Shown here piece after piece: positions 1 to 7,400 of a stretch of 64,000 nt of DNA. The translations under genes and the position numbers were made by a program. The stretch covers positions 1 to 64,000 of the IMG/VR virus record IMGVR_UViG_3300031237_000001. One strand, written 5' to 3'. The notes under the pieces were generated by a model. It was not told the DNA's origin, made no database searches, and saw only the letters and a list, made by a program, of their open reading frames with translations. The DNA is from a virus. Numbering within the stretch: the stretch's first letter is position 1; each line of letters begins with the position of its first letter.

Positions 1-1
1 T

Positions 2-52
2 CAGCGTTACGCTACGGAAATCGCGAAGAACCTAGGGCGGGAGGTCCGTTAA
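2..52 (+). CDS. 3' end of an unidentified gene (partial)
   Basis: An open frame runs in from the left edge and ends at TAA 50-52 with the residues QRYATEIAKNLGREVR. Its stop lies inside the ribosome-binding region of the next gene, the same arrangement as at the following junction, where the upstream product also ends in EVR. Only 16 codons are visible, so no function can be proposed. Confidence 0.45.
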   Translation, partial: QRYATEIAKNLGREVR

Positions 53-62
53 CATGACACGT
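40..62 (+). repeat. Copy 1 of a 23-bp repeat: stop, RBS and start
   Basis: This 23-bp stretch recurs exactly at 263-285. Each copy holds the end of the upstream gene (GTCCGTTAA), the GGAGGT ribosome-binding site and the start of the next gene (ATGACACGT). It therefore looks like a duplicated translation-initiation junction rather than a protein repeat. Confidence 0.85.
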
Positions 63-275
63 TATCCGTATTGCATTCAGTGTACCGACCAAAGGAGCGG
101 TAAGGTCGGCTGTTTTGCTTACGATCCGGCGGAAGGAAAAACAGCCGGAAATTTCCACGCGATTACACCCGTGTTCGATAACTTGGGTAAATTCTATACA
201 TGGGCGAAAAAGAACAGTTTTCCGTACCATCATGGAAGGTCAACCGAAATGTCAGGTAAAGAGGAGGTCCGTTAA
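54..275 (+). CDS. Small hypothetical phage protein (73 aa)
   Basis: The start is an ATG 9 nt after a GGAGGT ribosome-binding site, and the stop overlaps the junction with the next gene. The product is a soluble 73-residue protein with an N-terminal YCIQC pair of cysteines, a basic/aromatic middle (FYTWAKK) and a polar tail ending EVR. I do not recognise the family. It opens a run of closely packed small early genes, all on the + strand. Confidence 0.75.
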   Translation: MTRYPYCIQCTDQRSGKVGCFAYDPAEGKTAGNFHAITPVFDNLGKFYTWAKKNSFPYHHGRSTEMSGKEEVR

Positions 276-285
276 CATGACACGT
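263..285 (+). repeat. Copy 2 of the 23-bp junction repeat
   Basis: Identical to 40-62. It contains the stop of the preceding gene, its GGAGGT site and the ATG at 277 of the next gene. The shared start ATGACACGT gives both proteins the N-terminus MTR. Confidence 0.85.
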
Positions 286-699
286 CAATACGGCGCCCAG
301 CGTTTCCGTTCCTCCCTCCCTCTGGTACCACACGTCAAAACGCATACCAAACGCCTTAGAAACGGTAAGGTCACCGTTAGTATCACCTCCTGGGGTCCAC
401 AAGAGGGTGATTTCGGTTACCAGCATCGTGTCGGTATCGTCCCTGTAGGCACGATCCTCTATTTACAGGATCGAGGGAGCTGGTCCGAGTGGCACGGTCC
501 CACACTGCGTAACCCCTGGATCGTGGAAGCTTGGCTCAACAGAGAGTACTTCCCGTGCGTCCCTGGCCGTCCCAAGGTTACTTACACGACCGGAGGCCAC
601 CTGGCTCAAGTCCGGTCCCTGCGCAACGGCCAGCGGATGCGAGTAGCCGACCACATTATCCTACACGCCTACGATGCTGGTTTGACTAGGGAGGTTTAA
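277..699 (+). CDS. Hypothetical phage protein (140 aa)
   Basis: The ATG at 277 was chosen because it follows a perfect GGAGGT site; the frame is open further upstream but has no equally good signal. The 140-residue product is basic and rich in aromatic residues (NPWIVEAWLNREYF). It has no cysteine cluster, membrane span or motif I recognise. The following gene starts 1 nt after its stop, so the two are probably translated together. Confidence 0.7.
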   Translation: MTRQYGAQRFRSSLPLVPHVKTHTKRLRNGKVTVSITSWGPQEGDFGYQHRVGIVPVGTILYLQDRGSWSEWHGPTLRNPWIVEAWLNREYFPCVPGRPKVTYTTGGHLAQVRSLRNGQRMRVADHIILHAYDAGLTREV

Positions 700-700
700 C

Positions 701-1000
701 GTGTCCTGGGAGTCGTACAAAGATAACATTACAAAGGCCACGGTCTACACTCTAGTAGCGAATGGTGTACGCTGGTCCGCTGCTACGCACATAGACGGTC
801 ACGGTATTCAAGTGTTCGGCGAACGTGTACGGCCCTATCCTGGAGCGGACAAGGAGAAGCGGTACTTCCCTGTTATCCGCCACGGCCCTTACGGTGAGTC
901 CGAACATAGCACCGAGAAGGGTTTCAAGTCCATCCGAGAGGCGAAGTCGTGGGCCGTCGCAACGGCCAAAGAACTAGGTTTGATTCAAGGGGAGAACTGA
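701..1000 (+). CDS. Hypothetical phage protein (99 aa)
   Basis: It starts with GTG, 5 nt after a GGAGGT-like site that overlaps the end of the previous gene. The 99-residue soluble protein ends with an amphipathic helix (SIREAKSWAVATAKELG). This fold pattern, a short beta-rich part followed by a helix with AKxWA, is common in small phage proteins that sit in early operons. No function is known to me. Confidence 0.7.
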   Translation: MSWESYKDNITKATVYTLVANGVRWSAATHIDGHGIQVFGERVRPYPGADKEKRYFPVIRHGPYGESEHSTEKGFKSIREAKSWAVATAKELGLIQGEN

Positions 1001-1001
1001 C

Positions 1002-1181
1002 ATGGAGTTAACGGGTCAGTATGCGACCGGGGTAGACAAAGCAGAGTACTGGGGATTCTTTGAGCAGTGGGCCGCTAATTCTCAGTACGGTTACCCCTTG
1101 TCCTGGCATAGAACGGAGCAGGAAGCTCTTGCGGCCGCAGAAGAGTACTACAGAACCAGACCGTACTTACTGGACCAATAA
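1002..1181 (+). CDS. Small hypothetical protein (59 aa)
   Basis: A 59-codon frame starts at ATG 1002, 1 nt after the previous stop and behind GGGGAGAA. It ends at TAA 1179-1181, which overlaps the AGGAGGA site of the next gene. The protein has an aromatic N-terminal half (AEYWGFFEQWA) and a helical end (EALAAAEEYY). Tight packing on both sides is the main evidence that it is real. Confidence 0.65.
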   Translation: MELTGQYATGVDKAEYWGFFEQWAANSQYGYPLSWHRTEQEALAAAEEYYRTRPYLLDQ

Positions 1182-1191
1182 GGAGGATGAC

Positions 1192-1497
1192 ATGGAAGCG
1201 ACGAAGATGTACCCGTACACCTTCACGGTTGAAACGGCCGCTGAGTGGGACGCCTTACAATGGGCGTCCGCGCGCTGGGAGGGCGCCCGCGTCCTTTACG
1301 ATCTAGGCCACCTTGCCCAGTGGCCCGGCGACTCCGACGACTGGGACGGCGAGAGCTTCCCTGTAACCCTGGGATACGAGCAGTGGGAGGCGTGGCAGGT
1401 TCAAACGGCCATCGAAGAGGAGGACGCGGGTTTCATCCCGTGCCTCTGCGACTCCCTAAACGACCGCATCATGACTATGCTGGGGAGGATCGTCTAA
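1192..1497 (+). CDS. Acidic hypothetical protein (101 aa)
   Basis: ATG 1192 follows AAGGAGGATGAC, a strong ribosome-binding site; an earlier in-frame start at 1060 would run through the preceding gene. The product is acidic and rich in tryptophan (EWDALQWASARW, DDWDGESF). No domain is recognised. The stop TAA is followed directly by the ATG of the next gene. Confidence 0.75.
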   Translation: MEATKMYPYTFTVETAAEWDALQWASARWEGARVLYDLGHLAQWPGDSDDWDGESFPVTLGYEQWEAWQVQTAIEEEDAGFIPCLCDSLNDRIMTMLGRIV

Positions 1498-1788
1498 ATG
1501 ACCTACCCGACGCACGTTTCAAACGACATGGAGTACATCCCCGGGCACGGTTATTACTGGCTCCGCGGCGGCAAAGTCTATCAAGAGGAGCAGCTTATTG
1601 ACGGTACGCCCCTCCCCATCGGATACACCGACTACGGTAGAAGGTCCTGGACTATAGAGGCACAGTCTCACAGCGATGGCTTTTGGGTTAGCGACCGGCT
1701 GGGAAGCTACCACCGCCACCCGTTCAAGACGCTGCGGGCTGCGGAGGCTTACGCTGCGATCCTACGAGGGGAGGACGGCGGCGCGTAA
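1498..1788 (+). CDS. Hypothetical protein (96 aa)
   Basis: The start codon abuts the preceding stop (TAAATG), so translation is probably coupled. The 96-residue protein has a GHGYYWLRGGK segment and a C-terminal helix (TLRAAEAYAAILRG) like the end of the protein at 701. It has no known function. A 112-bp gap without a gene follows. Confidence 0.7.
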   Translation: MTYPTHVSNDMEYIPGHGYYWLRGGKVYQEEQLIDGTPLPIGYTDYGRRSWTIEAQSHSDGFWVSDRLGSYHRHPFKTLRAAEAYAAILRGEDGGA

Positions 1789-1900
1789 ATAGACTACCCC
1801 GCTTCCGTTCCGCCGTCGCTACACGTAAGGCGTTCCCGCCGAGAGAAAGGTTACACACGTCTGGTGCACGTTACGTGCCATTCGATAGGAGGTTAAGATT

Positions 1901-2125
1901 ATGAGCACTATGATTTCCAAAAGTCGGCAATCGCCCCGAGGTGCAACACAGACCGCTCTGTTTTGCCCTTGCGGAACCCAGCTTATCAAGTGGCATAACA
2001 CCGGGGAGATACCACGCGGGATCTATCCGGCGCAACGTCTTGCTTGCGGTAAGTGCGGCAACGTGGCGAGTCATGGCGCGTGGTCCAGCCGGATGACCCG
2101 CCACGCTCGGTATACGAAGGCGTGA
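1901..2125 (+). CDS. Zinc-ribbon-like small protein (74 aa)
   Basis: ATG 1901 lies 8 nt after TAGGAGGT. The protein has two cysteine pairs, CPCG near residue 23 and CGKCG near residue 51, spaced as in a zinc ribbon. No catalytic domain is present. Small zinc-ribbon proteins of this kind often bind nucleic acid or modulate host proteins, but that is only an inference here. Confidence 0.7.
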   Translation: MSTMISKSRQSPRGATQTALFCPCGTQLIKWHNTGEIPRGIYPAQRLACGKCGNVASHGAWSSRMTRHARYTKA

Positions 2126-2170
2126 CTTTACGAAGCAAAGTACTATGTTTCGCCGCGCCCCATTTTTCTC

Positions 2171-2201
2171 TTGACACGTCGGCAAAACGGGCGCATACTA
2201 T
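2171..2201 (+). promoter_or_regulatory. Sigma-70-like promoter
   Basis: A consensus -35 TTGACA at 2171-2176 is followed by a 17-nt spacer and CATACT at 2194-2199; TACTAT at 2196-2201 with a 19-nt spacer is the alternative. It stands just upstream of the ribosome-binding site AAGGAGGG of the gene at 2231. It could start a new transcript inside the early operon. Confidence 0.7.
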
Positions 2202-2230
2202 CCGTAGTCGTTTTTAAGGAGGGAAGCGAG

Positions 2231-2629
2231 ATGACCAAAACCTTTGAACACAACGGTTTCATCATCACAGTTACGCGGGAGCCCGACGAATACGGGGAGC
2301 TCGACTGGTTGAAGCAGGACTATGCCGACTGCTCGCCCGAGGAGCAAGCCGAGTACAAAGCCCAGGACGCGGCCCGCCTGGAAGCATACGAACGTGGCGA
2401 CTGGTACCTGGTTCGCGTCGGGGTCGAAGTCCAAGTTAAGACGGCGACTAACTGGGCCGTGCCTCCCACGGTCGGCCGCGCCTATCTGCACGGTATCGAG
2501 TCCGATTCGGAGGAGAGTTACTTCCTCCAGACCGAGGCCGAGCTGTTAGACGAAGCCCTGACCGACGCCCGCCACACTTACGAAGCCCTTTCCATACTAT
2601 TTGAGCAGGCAAGGAGCGAACTATGCTGA
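2231..2629 (+). CDS. Acidic hypothetical protein (132 aa)
   Basis: ATG 2231 follows AAGGAGGGAAGCGAG and lies about 30 nt from the predicted promoter. The product is strongly acidic (ESDSEESYF, EALTDARHTYEAL), starts with a beta-strand pattern (FEHNGFIITVTRE) and has two acidic helices. Acidity in an early phage protein can mean DNA mimicry, but nothing here shows it directly. The end overlaps the next start by 7 nt. Confidence 0.75.
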   Translation: MTKTFEHNGFIITVTREPDEYGELDWLKQDYADCSPEEQAEYKAQDAARLEAYERGDWYLVRVGVEVQVKTATNWAVPPTVGRAYLHGIESDSEESYFLQTEAELLDEALTDARHTYEALSILFEQARSELC

Positions 2630-2955
2630 CTTATGAGTACGACACGAAACCCGGCGGTCTCCTCATCCTGAAGGCCGACGCGGAGGAGCAGGTCAGAATC
2701 CGCGAGCTGGTCGCCGAGAAGGAGGGCGACTGGTCGCCGATGCAGATGGATGATGAGGTACTAGCCCCTCTGCTCTGCAACTCCGAACTTGAGTTCATTA
2801 ACGCGGAGGACTGCGGCGCCTTGACCGACGCCCCGATACTTGGCCTGCGTAAAGAGTCGGGCGAAGTAGAAGCGGCCTGGGCCTACATGGACTACCAGCT
2901 ACGCTCCTTTGTAGACGACCTGCTGGAAACGGGCCGGGCGGTGTTCCGGTCCTAA
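2623..2955 (+). CDS. Acidic hypothetical protein (110 aa)
   Basis: ATG 2623 lies inside the end of the preceding gene, behind AGGAGCG. The 110-residue product is acidic, helical and without known motifs. It is probably translated together with the gene at 2231. Unknown function. Confidence 0.7.
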   Translation: MLTYEYDTKPGGLLILKADAEEQVRIRELVAEKEGDWSPMQMDDEVLAPLLCNSELEFINAEDCGALTDAPILGLRKESGEVEAAWAYMDYQLRSFVDDLLETGRAVFRS

Positions 2956-2967
2956 GGAGGGTGTGAC

Positions 2968-3195
2968 ATGCACCAGAGACACCGAGAGTATGAACGACAG
3001 AACGCAATTATGACGCTCAATATGTGCCGCATTCCTTTGGGCGCCGACTTTCACACGTTGACGGTCGCCCAAGTCGCGGCCCTGGATGACGAAGCCGATA
3101 GAGTACGGTACCGCAAGCCCAAGACGGCCAATGGGAGCCGGTGTCGTTACTTCCACGACCTGCTGCAACGTCGGGCGCGGAGGGTGCAAGCATGA
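2968..3195 (+). CDS. Small basic hypothetical protein (75 aa)
   Basis: The ATG is 7 nt after AAGGAGGG. The protein is basic, with a middle segment AQVAALDDEADRVRYR and an RCRYFHDLLQRRARR end. A basic helical protein of this size could bind nucleic acid, but no family is recognised. ATGA overlap with the next gene at 3192. Confidence 0.7.
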   Translation: MHQRHREYERQNAIMTLNMCRIPLGADFHTLTVAQVAALDDEADRVRYRKPKTANGSRCRYFHDLLQRRARRVQA

Positions 3196-3560
3196 GTGCT
3201 CAAACGATGGCCGATGTCTTCGCTCCTGTAGAGGCGCGGAATTACGAGATTGTCTGTCAGAACACTTGGGGGCACCTAGCCCCGCGCCGGAACAAAACGT
3301 ATCGAGGCTCTTTGGTCTTTGCTGTCGGAGCGTTCGGGAATGATCCGCTGAATCCGACGCTTTTAACAATGGACTTCGGCGACCTTGACAGCTCACCGTG
3401 GTTGTTCGATGCTATGGAGGAGTTTGCCCGTGCACAAAAGGGCGAGCCCGGCGCGGTCTATCGTTTTGATGGTACGTTTAGAAACTACCAATTTAAAGGA
3501 GTGGTTAGGCGACTAACTCTTGTAATGACGGAGGATGTAAGTCATGCCGGCCCAGCCTAA
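3192..3560 (+). CDS. Hypothetical protein (122 aa)
   Basis: The start ATG 3192 overlaps the preceding stop (ATGA), a typical coupled junction in this operon; an upstream in-frame start at 3141 would cut far into the previous gene. The protein is soluble, mixed alpha/beta, with no motif I know. Its last 17 nt overlap the start of the next gene. Confidence 0.65.
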   Translation: MSAQTMADVFAPVEARNYEIVCQNTWGHLAPRRNKTYRGSLVFAVGAFGNDPLNPTLLTMDFGDLDSSPWLFDAMEEFARAQKGEPGAVYRFDGTFRNYQFKGVVRRLTLVMTEDVSHAGPA

Positions 3561-3756
3561 CCACGTCCAAACCGTACTTGACCGCATGTGGTCTACCATG
3601 GACTTCGCCCTCTCGCTGCGAGACACGGCCCGCGACCCGAAGCGTACCACCGATGTCCGGCGCGTCGTCCAGCTTCTACAAGAGGCCGACGAGCTGGAGA
3701 TACGCACCTTACGCGCCGTCCTCAGTGACTTTGACGAGCTAGACCGCATTCGATAG
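3544..3756 (+). CDS. Helical hypothetical protein (70 aa)
   Basis: ATG 3544 is preceded by GGAGGATGTAAGTC. The product is almost wholly helical, with a leucine-rich acidic C-terminal half (VVQLLQEADELEIRTLRAVL) that could form a coiled coil. Unknown function. Confidence 0.65.
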   Translation: MPAQPNHVQTVLDRMWSTMDFALSLRDTARDPKRTTDVRRVVQLLQEADELEIRTLRAVLSDFDELDRIR

Positions 3757-3776
3757 ATACGAAAGGAGATAAGACC

Positions 3777-4022
3777 ATGACTAAGAAGCACTTTATCGCA
3801 CTGGCCGACGCTGTAGCCCGTGCCAAACCTTCTGGGCCGATTTGCCCGGACGATCACGAGGACGAATTGATAAACGCTGCTTACTTCCAATGGGAGGCCG
3901 ACCGTGACATGCTGGCCGACTTCTGCCAAGCGCAAAACCCCGGCTTCGACCGCGCCCGCTGGCTCGGTTACATCGCCGGCGAGAACGGTTTTTCGGGTGG
4001 CGCCGTTAAGAAAGGGAGGTAA
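3777..4022 (+). CDS. Conserved-type phage hypothetical protein (81 aa)
   Basis: ATG 3777 follows AAAGGAGATAAGACC. The start MTKKHFIALADAV, a helix reading FQWEADRDMLADFCQAQNP and an end reading FDRARWLGYI resemble a small family seen in many phages, which runs MTKKHF...ALA...NPxFDRxRFL. I know of no assigned role for that family. Here it sits among other early small genes. Confidence 0.75.
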   Translation: MTKKHFIALADAVARAKPSGPICPDDHEDELINAAYFQWEADRDMLADFCQAQNPGFDRARWLGYIAGENGFSGGAVKKGR

Positions 4023-4027
4023 CGACC

Positions 4028-4843
4028 ATGAGAGAGTATGACTACAGCACGATTGACATGGACAGGTTAAGAAAGCTACCTATTGCCAAGCTTGCTCCCA
4101 CGTACCGGCTGCAAAACGGAGTGCCTGGGAACGGATGTTGCGGCGATCCTCCCGGTTACCCCACCTACTTCACCCGCAGCGTGTACACGTGCTTCGGTAA
4201 CAACCCGCGCCGAGGAGCCGAAATGGTATTGCTCGGTCACGTCGTACAAGATGCTTCGTGGTTGCCCGGCGAAGATTGGGACAAGCGGCACGCCCGTTTC
4301 CTGAAGCTCCTCCATTCCCTCTGGGTCCCGCTGCCCCTGGAGCACGAACGGACCCGCGAGTGGATCAAGCATCAGTACCAGTACCTCGCCCACTGTTATC
4401 AGGACGTGGAGCGGCCCGAGTACAACCGGTCCGGTATGCTCGTTTATCCCGTGCCGGACTACAAGCTGAAGCGGCCGACGATTGACCCGCACTGGACCGA
4501 GGAGTATAAGGGGGCGGTGCAGGCGGAGGCGGAGGTGTTCAACAGGCAGGAGATAGAGCGGGCGCAGAGAATAGCGACGGTTGACAATCATCTGGCGGTT
4601 GTTACGATCCGCCGATTTTACCCCGACTACCTGAAAGGCTGGGAGTACACTCTATCGTGTCAAGCGGACGTTAACTTGATTCACAACCCCCCACAACTAC
4701 GACAGGCCGACTGGTGGGAGCGGGAAGCGGAGCGCCCCTCCGAGACCGACTGTCCCGGCCACCTCGGTACGAAGCACGGGACACACGACCACTGCGGTTA
4801 CTGCGGCCGTACCGGGCTCAAGCTTGAGGAGGTCACGACATGA
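4028..4843 (+). CDS. Hypothetical protein with C-terminal zinc-ribbon-like end (271 aa)
   Basis: ATG 4028 follows AGGGAGGTAACGACC. It is one of the larger early proteins: an N-terminal Gly/Pro/Cys-rich part (NGCCGDPPGYPTYF), a long helical middle, and a C-terminal DCPGH...HDHCGYCGRTG cluster able to bind zinc. I recognise no enzyme motif. It overlaps the next gene by ATGA. Confidence 0.7.
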   Translation: MREYDYSTIDMDRLRKLPIAKLAPTYRLQNGVPGNGCCGDPPGYPTYFTRSVYTCFGNNPRRGAEMVLLGHVVQDASWLPGEDWDKRHARFLKLLHSLWVPLPLEHERTREWIKHQYQYLAHCYQDVERPEYNRSGMLVYPVPDYKLKRPTIDPHWTEEYKGAVQAEAEVFNRQEIERAQRIATVDNHLAVVTIRRFYPDYLKGWEYTLSCQADVNLIHNPPQLRQADWWEREAERPSETDCPGHLGTKHGTHDHCGYCGRTGLKLEEVTT

Positions 4844-5016
4844 CGCAAGACACGAGAGAACTTCTGGCCCGCGCCTTGAGACGGGCCGCCGAGGCTTGGG
4901 ACAAAGACGCGGATAAATGGGGTGCTCCAAAAGATCCGGAAGAAAGCCGCTTACGTTCTGATGCGGTTTACGCTCGGGGCTTCGCCGAGGCCCTGGAAAA
5001 CGGGTGCGACCTGTGA
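4840..5016 (+). CDS. Small helical protein (58 aa)
   Basis: An ATGA-coupled frame of 58 codons follows GAGGAGGTCACGAC. The product is an all-helix, charged protein (ARALRRAAEAWDKDADKWG). It ends with TGA overlapping the GTG start of the next gene. Such helical mini-proteins are typical of phage early operons; function unknown. Confidence 0.65.
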   Translation: MTQDTRELLARALRRAAEAWDKDADKWGAPKDPEESRLRSDAVYARGFAEALENGCDL

Positions 5017-5243
5017 GCCGCTGTGAAGACTGGGTCGGCCTGGAAGCTCCCGGCCTGGTCGTACCTTGCGGCGCCTACCGCCTCCACCCCCACTCTGTAA
5101 TCGGCCTGGCCTGTACGCTTCCCCAGGGACACAAGGGACCGCACCACGCTCACACATTTACCGCCTGCCTCTGCGTCTGGCCCCAGGCGTCGGCCTGTCC
5201 GCATTGGGAGGCGGCGGAGAAGGAGCACGTATGCACGAAGTAG
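5013..5243 (+). CDS. Cys/His-rich small protein (76 aa)
   Basis: GTG 5013 overlaps the previous stop (GTGA). The protein has a segment CTLPQGHKGPHHAHT followed by CLCVW and CPHW. The gene product at 15053 has a matching segment (CTREDKHPPSHHAHT, then CVAVW), so the two are paralogues. C-x-x-x-x-G-H-x-G-P-H is a common small phage motif, probably metal binding; role unknown. Confidence 0.65.
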   Translation: MSRCEDWVGLEAPGLVVPCGAYRLHPHSVIGLACTLPQGHKGPHHAHTFTACLCVWPQASACPHWEAAEKEHVCTK

Positions 5244-5443
5244 AAGCGATCATTCAGAAGTGCCCCGAAGATTGGCGCCGGTTCTGCGACGGCGAAAGCC
5301 TCTCCGTCTATACTTCGCAGCTCTACGAGCATCTTTACAACTTCTACCTAGCCGAAGGAGAAATGCCCTTGGGCGTGGCGAAGGCCCGGACGGGCGACCC
5401 GGACGAATGGATCGCTACGAAGCTGGAGCGATTTCTCCCTTGA
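5231..5443 (+). CDS. Hypothetical protein (70 aa)
   Basis: ATG 5231 follows AGAAGGAGCACGT inside the end of the previous gene. The 70-residue protein is soluble and helical. Its stop codon lies inside the -35 box of the next promoter. Unknown function. Confidence 0.65.
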   Translation: MHEVEAIIQKCPEDWRRFCDGESLSVYTSQLYEHLYNFYLAEGEMPLGVAKARTGDPDEWIATKLERFLP

Positions 5444-5468
5444 CAACGGGGTACGAAAGGCGTATAAT
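5440..5468 (+). promoter_or_regulatory. Strong sigma-70 promoter
   Basis: TTGACA at 5440-5445, a 17-nt spacer and TATAAT at 5463-5468 match the sigma-70 consensus fully. It is the best promoter in the window and drives the gene at 5489 and those after it. This implies that host RNA polymerase transcribes at least part of the early region. Confidence 0.9.
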
Positions 5469-5488
5469 CGACCGCAAGGAGGTCAACC

Positions 5489-5968
5489 ATGTGTTGCTGT
5501 GCGAAACCAAACGTAAACGGTGAGCCGGGATACTCCTGGGATGGGAAGCAGGTAGGAGTACACCCAGTCAATCCGCCGACCTTACAAGAAGGCGACAGGC
5601 TGCTATTCGATGAGCCTGGACGCTGTGGTGGTATGGATAGTCACTGCCACCACTACCGGATCGTCGGTGAGAGAACCTTGCTTGTTAAACACGGCGGGGG
5701 CGAAGAACGCATTCGCCTTTCCCTTCCGGGGGGAAAGTTTCCCTTCCGAGGATTCGAGACGATGGACTCGAACATGCGGTACTGGCTGCTCAACGCGATC
5801 TATCACGCCTATGTAGATGGACGAAGCGCCGGACATGACGCGACGGCGCGGGAGTACCGCGAGGCTCTTGTGGATGGCCGCCTACGAAAGCGTAAACTGC
5901 CAACGCGAGGCGTCAAAGTCTGGATCGAGCCCAGGGAAGCCGTTTTTCACCTCGGAGCTAAGGCGTGA
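5489..5968 (+). CDS. Cysteine-rich N-terminus hypothetical protein (159 aa)
   Basis: ATG 5489 lies 20 nt from the -10 box of a consensus promoter and behind AAGGAGGTCAACC. The protein begins MCCCAK, then has a C..H.HHYR cluster near residues 46-56 and a helical C-terminal half. As the first gene after a full-consensus promoter it is likely made early and in quantity. The family is unknown to me. Confidence 0.75.
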   Translation: MCCCAKPNVNGEPGYSWDGKQVGVHPVNPPTLQEGDRLLFDEPGRCGGMDSHCHHYRIVGERTLLVKHGGGEERIRLSLPGGKFPFRGFETMDSNMRYWLLNAIYHAYVDGRSAGHDATAREYREALVDGRLRKRKLPTRGVKVWIEPREAVFHLGAKA

Positions 5969-6183
5969 GTCCCCGCTACCCGTGCCAAGTCTGCGGGCGC
6001 CCCGTGACCTTCCTTTCCCGCGGTCCACACTCAGCGCGGCGCACCAAGGCCGACGCCCAGCACGATCTGTGCGGCGCCTGCTTCCGGGCCGAGCTGGACC
6101 GGCGCCGTCCCCGGCCCTCCCACTTTACTCAGGGAAACCTCATTTACGAGGCCCCTTTTTACGAGGAGATGAATCTAACATGA
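5965..6183 (+). CDS. Zinc-ribbon-like protein (72 aa)
   Basis: GTG 5965 overlaps the preceding stop (GTGA). The protein has CQVCGRPV near its start and LCGACFRAEL in the middle: two CxxC pairs about 30 residues apart, a zinc-ribbon arrangement. The C-terminus is acidic/aromatic. Function unknown. Confidence 0.7.
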   Translation: MSPRYPCQVCGRPVTFLSRGPHSARRTKADAQHDLCGACFRAELDRRRPRPSHFTQGNLIYEAPFYEEMNLT

Positions 6184-6548
6184 TGACGAATCAAAGCTGC
6201 CTGCGCCGGCCCAACGGCGACGGCTTCTACTTCCGTTACTACACGTCGGACGACTTCTTTCATCATGGGACCAAAGGTCTGCCGACGGTCGAAGTCCGCT
6301 TGGATTACAACGGCAACCGTTACACTGGCTGTGCCTGGTGCTCACCTCACGACGCCTGGTCGCCCGAGGTCGGCCGCAAGGTCGCCTTAGCCCGCGCCCT
6401 CTCGCAGATCCCGCGCCCCGCCCGCCGCCCCTTCTGGTCCATGTACTTCGCTCGTTCTCCTCGCTACGAACGTCAACTGCGGCGTTGCCTGCGACCCTTC
6501 GTTCTCGCTGCGTCTCAAGGAGATAAGCCATGTGCCTCTATCGAGTAA
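6180..6548 (+). CDS. Hypothetical protein (122 aa)
   Basis: The start at ATG 6180 follows CGAGGAGATGAATCTAAC and overlaps the previous gene by 4 nt. The product has a GCAWCSPHDAWSPEVGRK segment followed by a helix with ALARAL. This order (short beta sheet, then a Dx(W/F)SxxxGRxxA(L/I)xRA helix) is seen in many small phage proteins without a known role. Confidence 0.7.
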   Translation: MMTNQSCLRRPNGDGFYFRYYTSDDFFHHGTKGLPTVEVRLDYNGNRYTGCAWCSPHDAWSPEVGRKVALARALSQIPRPARRPFWSMYFARSPRYERQLRRCLRPFVLAASQGDKPCASIE

Positions 6549-6931
6549 CAAAGGTCAGAAACCTGCCCGTTCAGGTAACCGCCTGGAAGATCCTCGGTGT
6601 TTACGGGAACGATCTCAGAACGCCCGTTCAAAATACGAAGATTAAAAGGGACGAATGGAACGTCGTTCCTACCAAGTTTACACTGGAAGCGGAAAATAAT
6701 AGCGGTCGTTGTTATACAGGCGGTTTTCATGCTTATGCCCGCCTCGAAGACGCCCGCGTTTCCTGGATGCTAGAAGACTGTCCTGACAGAAAGATCTTCC
6801 GTGTCCATCTTCGAGGACTCCTTTGTTTTGGGCGGGGCGACGGCGGCAGTTGTAGCAAGCTTAGCGATCAGTGGGTCGCGTCCAAGATGCGCGTCGTCCG
6901 CGAGGAGCCTGGAGGTGCGTCATGTGTCTAG
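6530..6931 (+). CDS. Hypothetical protein, first of a tandem pair (133 aa)
   Basis: ATG 6530 follows AAGGAGATAAGCC and overlaps the gene before by 19 nt. The sequence starts MCLYRVTKV, and has WKIL near residue 20, GFHAY near residue 65 and QWVASKMRVVRE near the end. Each of these features recurs in the next gene, so the pair arose by tandem duplication. Beta-rich; function unknown. Confidence 0.75.
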   Translation: MCLYRVTKVRNLPVQVTAWKILGVYGNDLRTPVQNTKIKRDEWNVVPTKFTLEAENNSGRCYTGGFHAYARLEDARVSWMLEDCPDRKIFRVHLRGLLCFGRGDGGSCSKLSDQWVASKMRVVREEPGGASCV

Positions 6932-7317
6932 CTCGTGTCGTCACCACGTCCGATCTTCCCGCCTCGGTCGTCGCCTACAAGATTCTGAGAGAGAGGCCCC
7001 GCACAATGGAGCTGGGAGATCTGTATACCCCGGTGCGTTACGAGCCGCTTCACCCTGTTAACTGGAACGTAGCTGCGTGCGCTAATCAGTTGAGAGCAGA
7101 AGACGATAGTGGGATGTATGAAGCAGGCTTCCACGCCTATCAACGCCTGGAGGACGCCGCACGTTCTAGTTGGTCCGGCTCCGTTTACGAAGTCGAGTTG
7201 CGGGGGCTGACTGCCAGCGGTCTCGGAGACGGCACGACACATGGGGAGAAGACGCCGCAGTGGGTGGCCCGGGAAATGCGCGTCCTCCGCCGCCTGCTGC
7301 CTGAGGTGCTCCTGTGA
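6922..7317 (+). CDS. Hypothetical protein, second of a tandem pair (131 aa)
   Basis: ATG 6922 follows GGAGGTGCGTC inside the end of its paralogue. It shares the MCL.RV start, YKIL, AGFHAYQRLED, VELRGL and QWVAREMRVLR with the gene at 6530, but the sequences have diverged widely in between. Function unknown; the conserved GFHAY(A/Q)RLED is the best family signature. Confidence 0.75.
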   Translation: MCLARVVTTSDLPASVVAYKILRERPRTMELGDLYTPVRYEPLHPVNWNVAACANQLRAEDDSGMYEAGFHAYQRLEDAARSSWSGSVYEVELRGLTASGLGDGTTHGEKTPQWVAREMRVLRRLLPEVLL

Positions 7318-7400
7318 TCTGGCGGGACATAGCAAAGGCCGTCGCCTCCGCCTGCCTCCTCCTCGTCGCCCTCCTCGTCTGGGCCTGGCGGTCCCGGTGA
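7314..7400 (+). CDS. 28-residue single-span membrane peptide
   Basis: GTG 7314 overlaps the previous stop (GTGA), and the stop overlaps the next GTG start. The peptide is basic at both ends with a hydrophobic core (ACLLLVALLVWAW), enough for one membrane span. It is one of several such micro-genes in this operon; coupled junctions on both sides support it. Confidence 0.55.
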   Translation: MIWRDIAKAVASACLLLVALLVWAWRSR

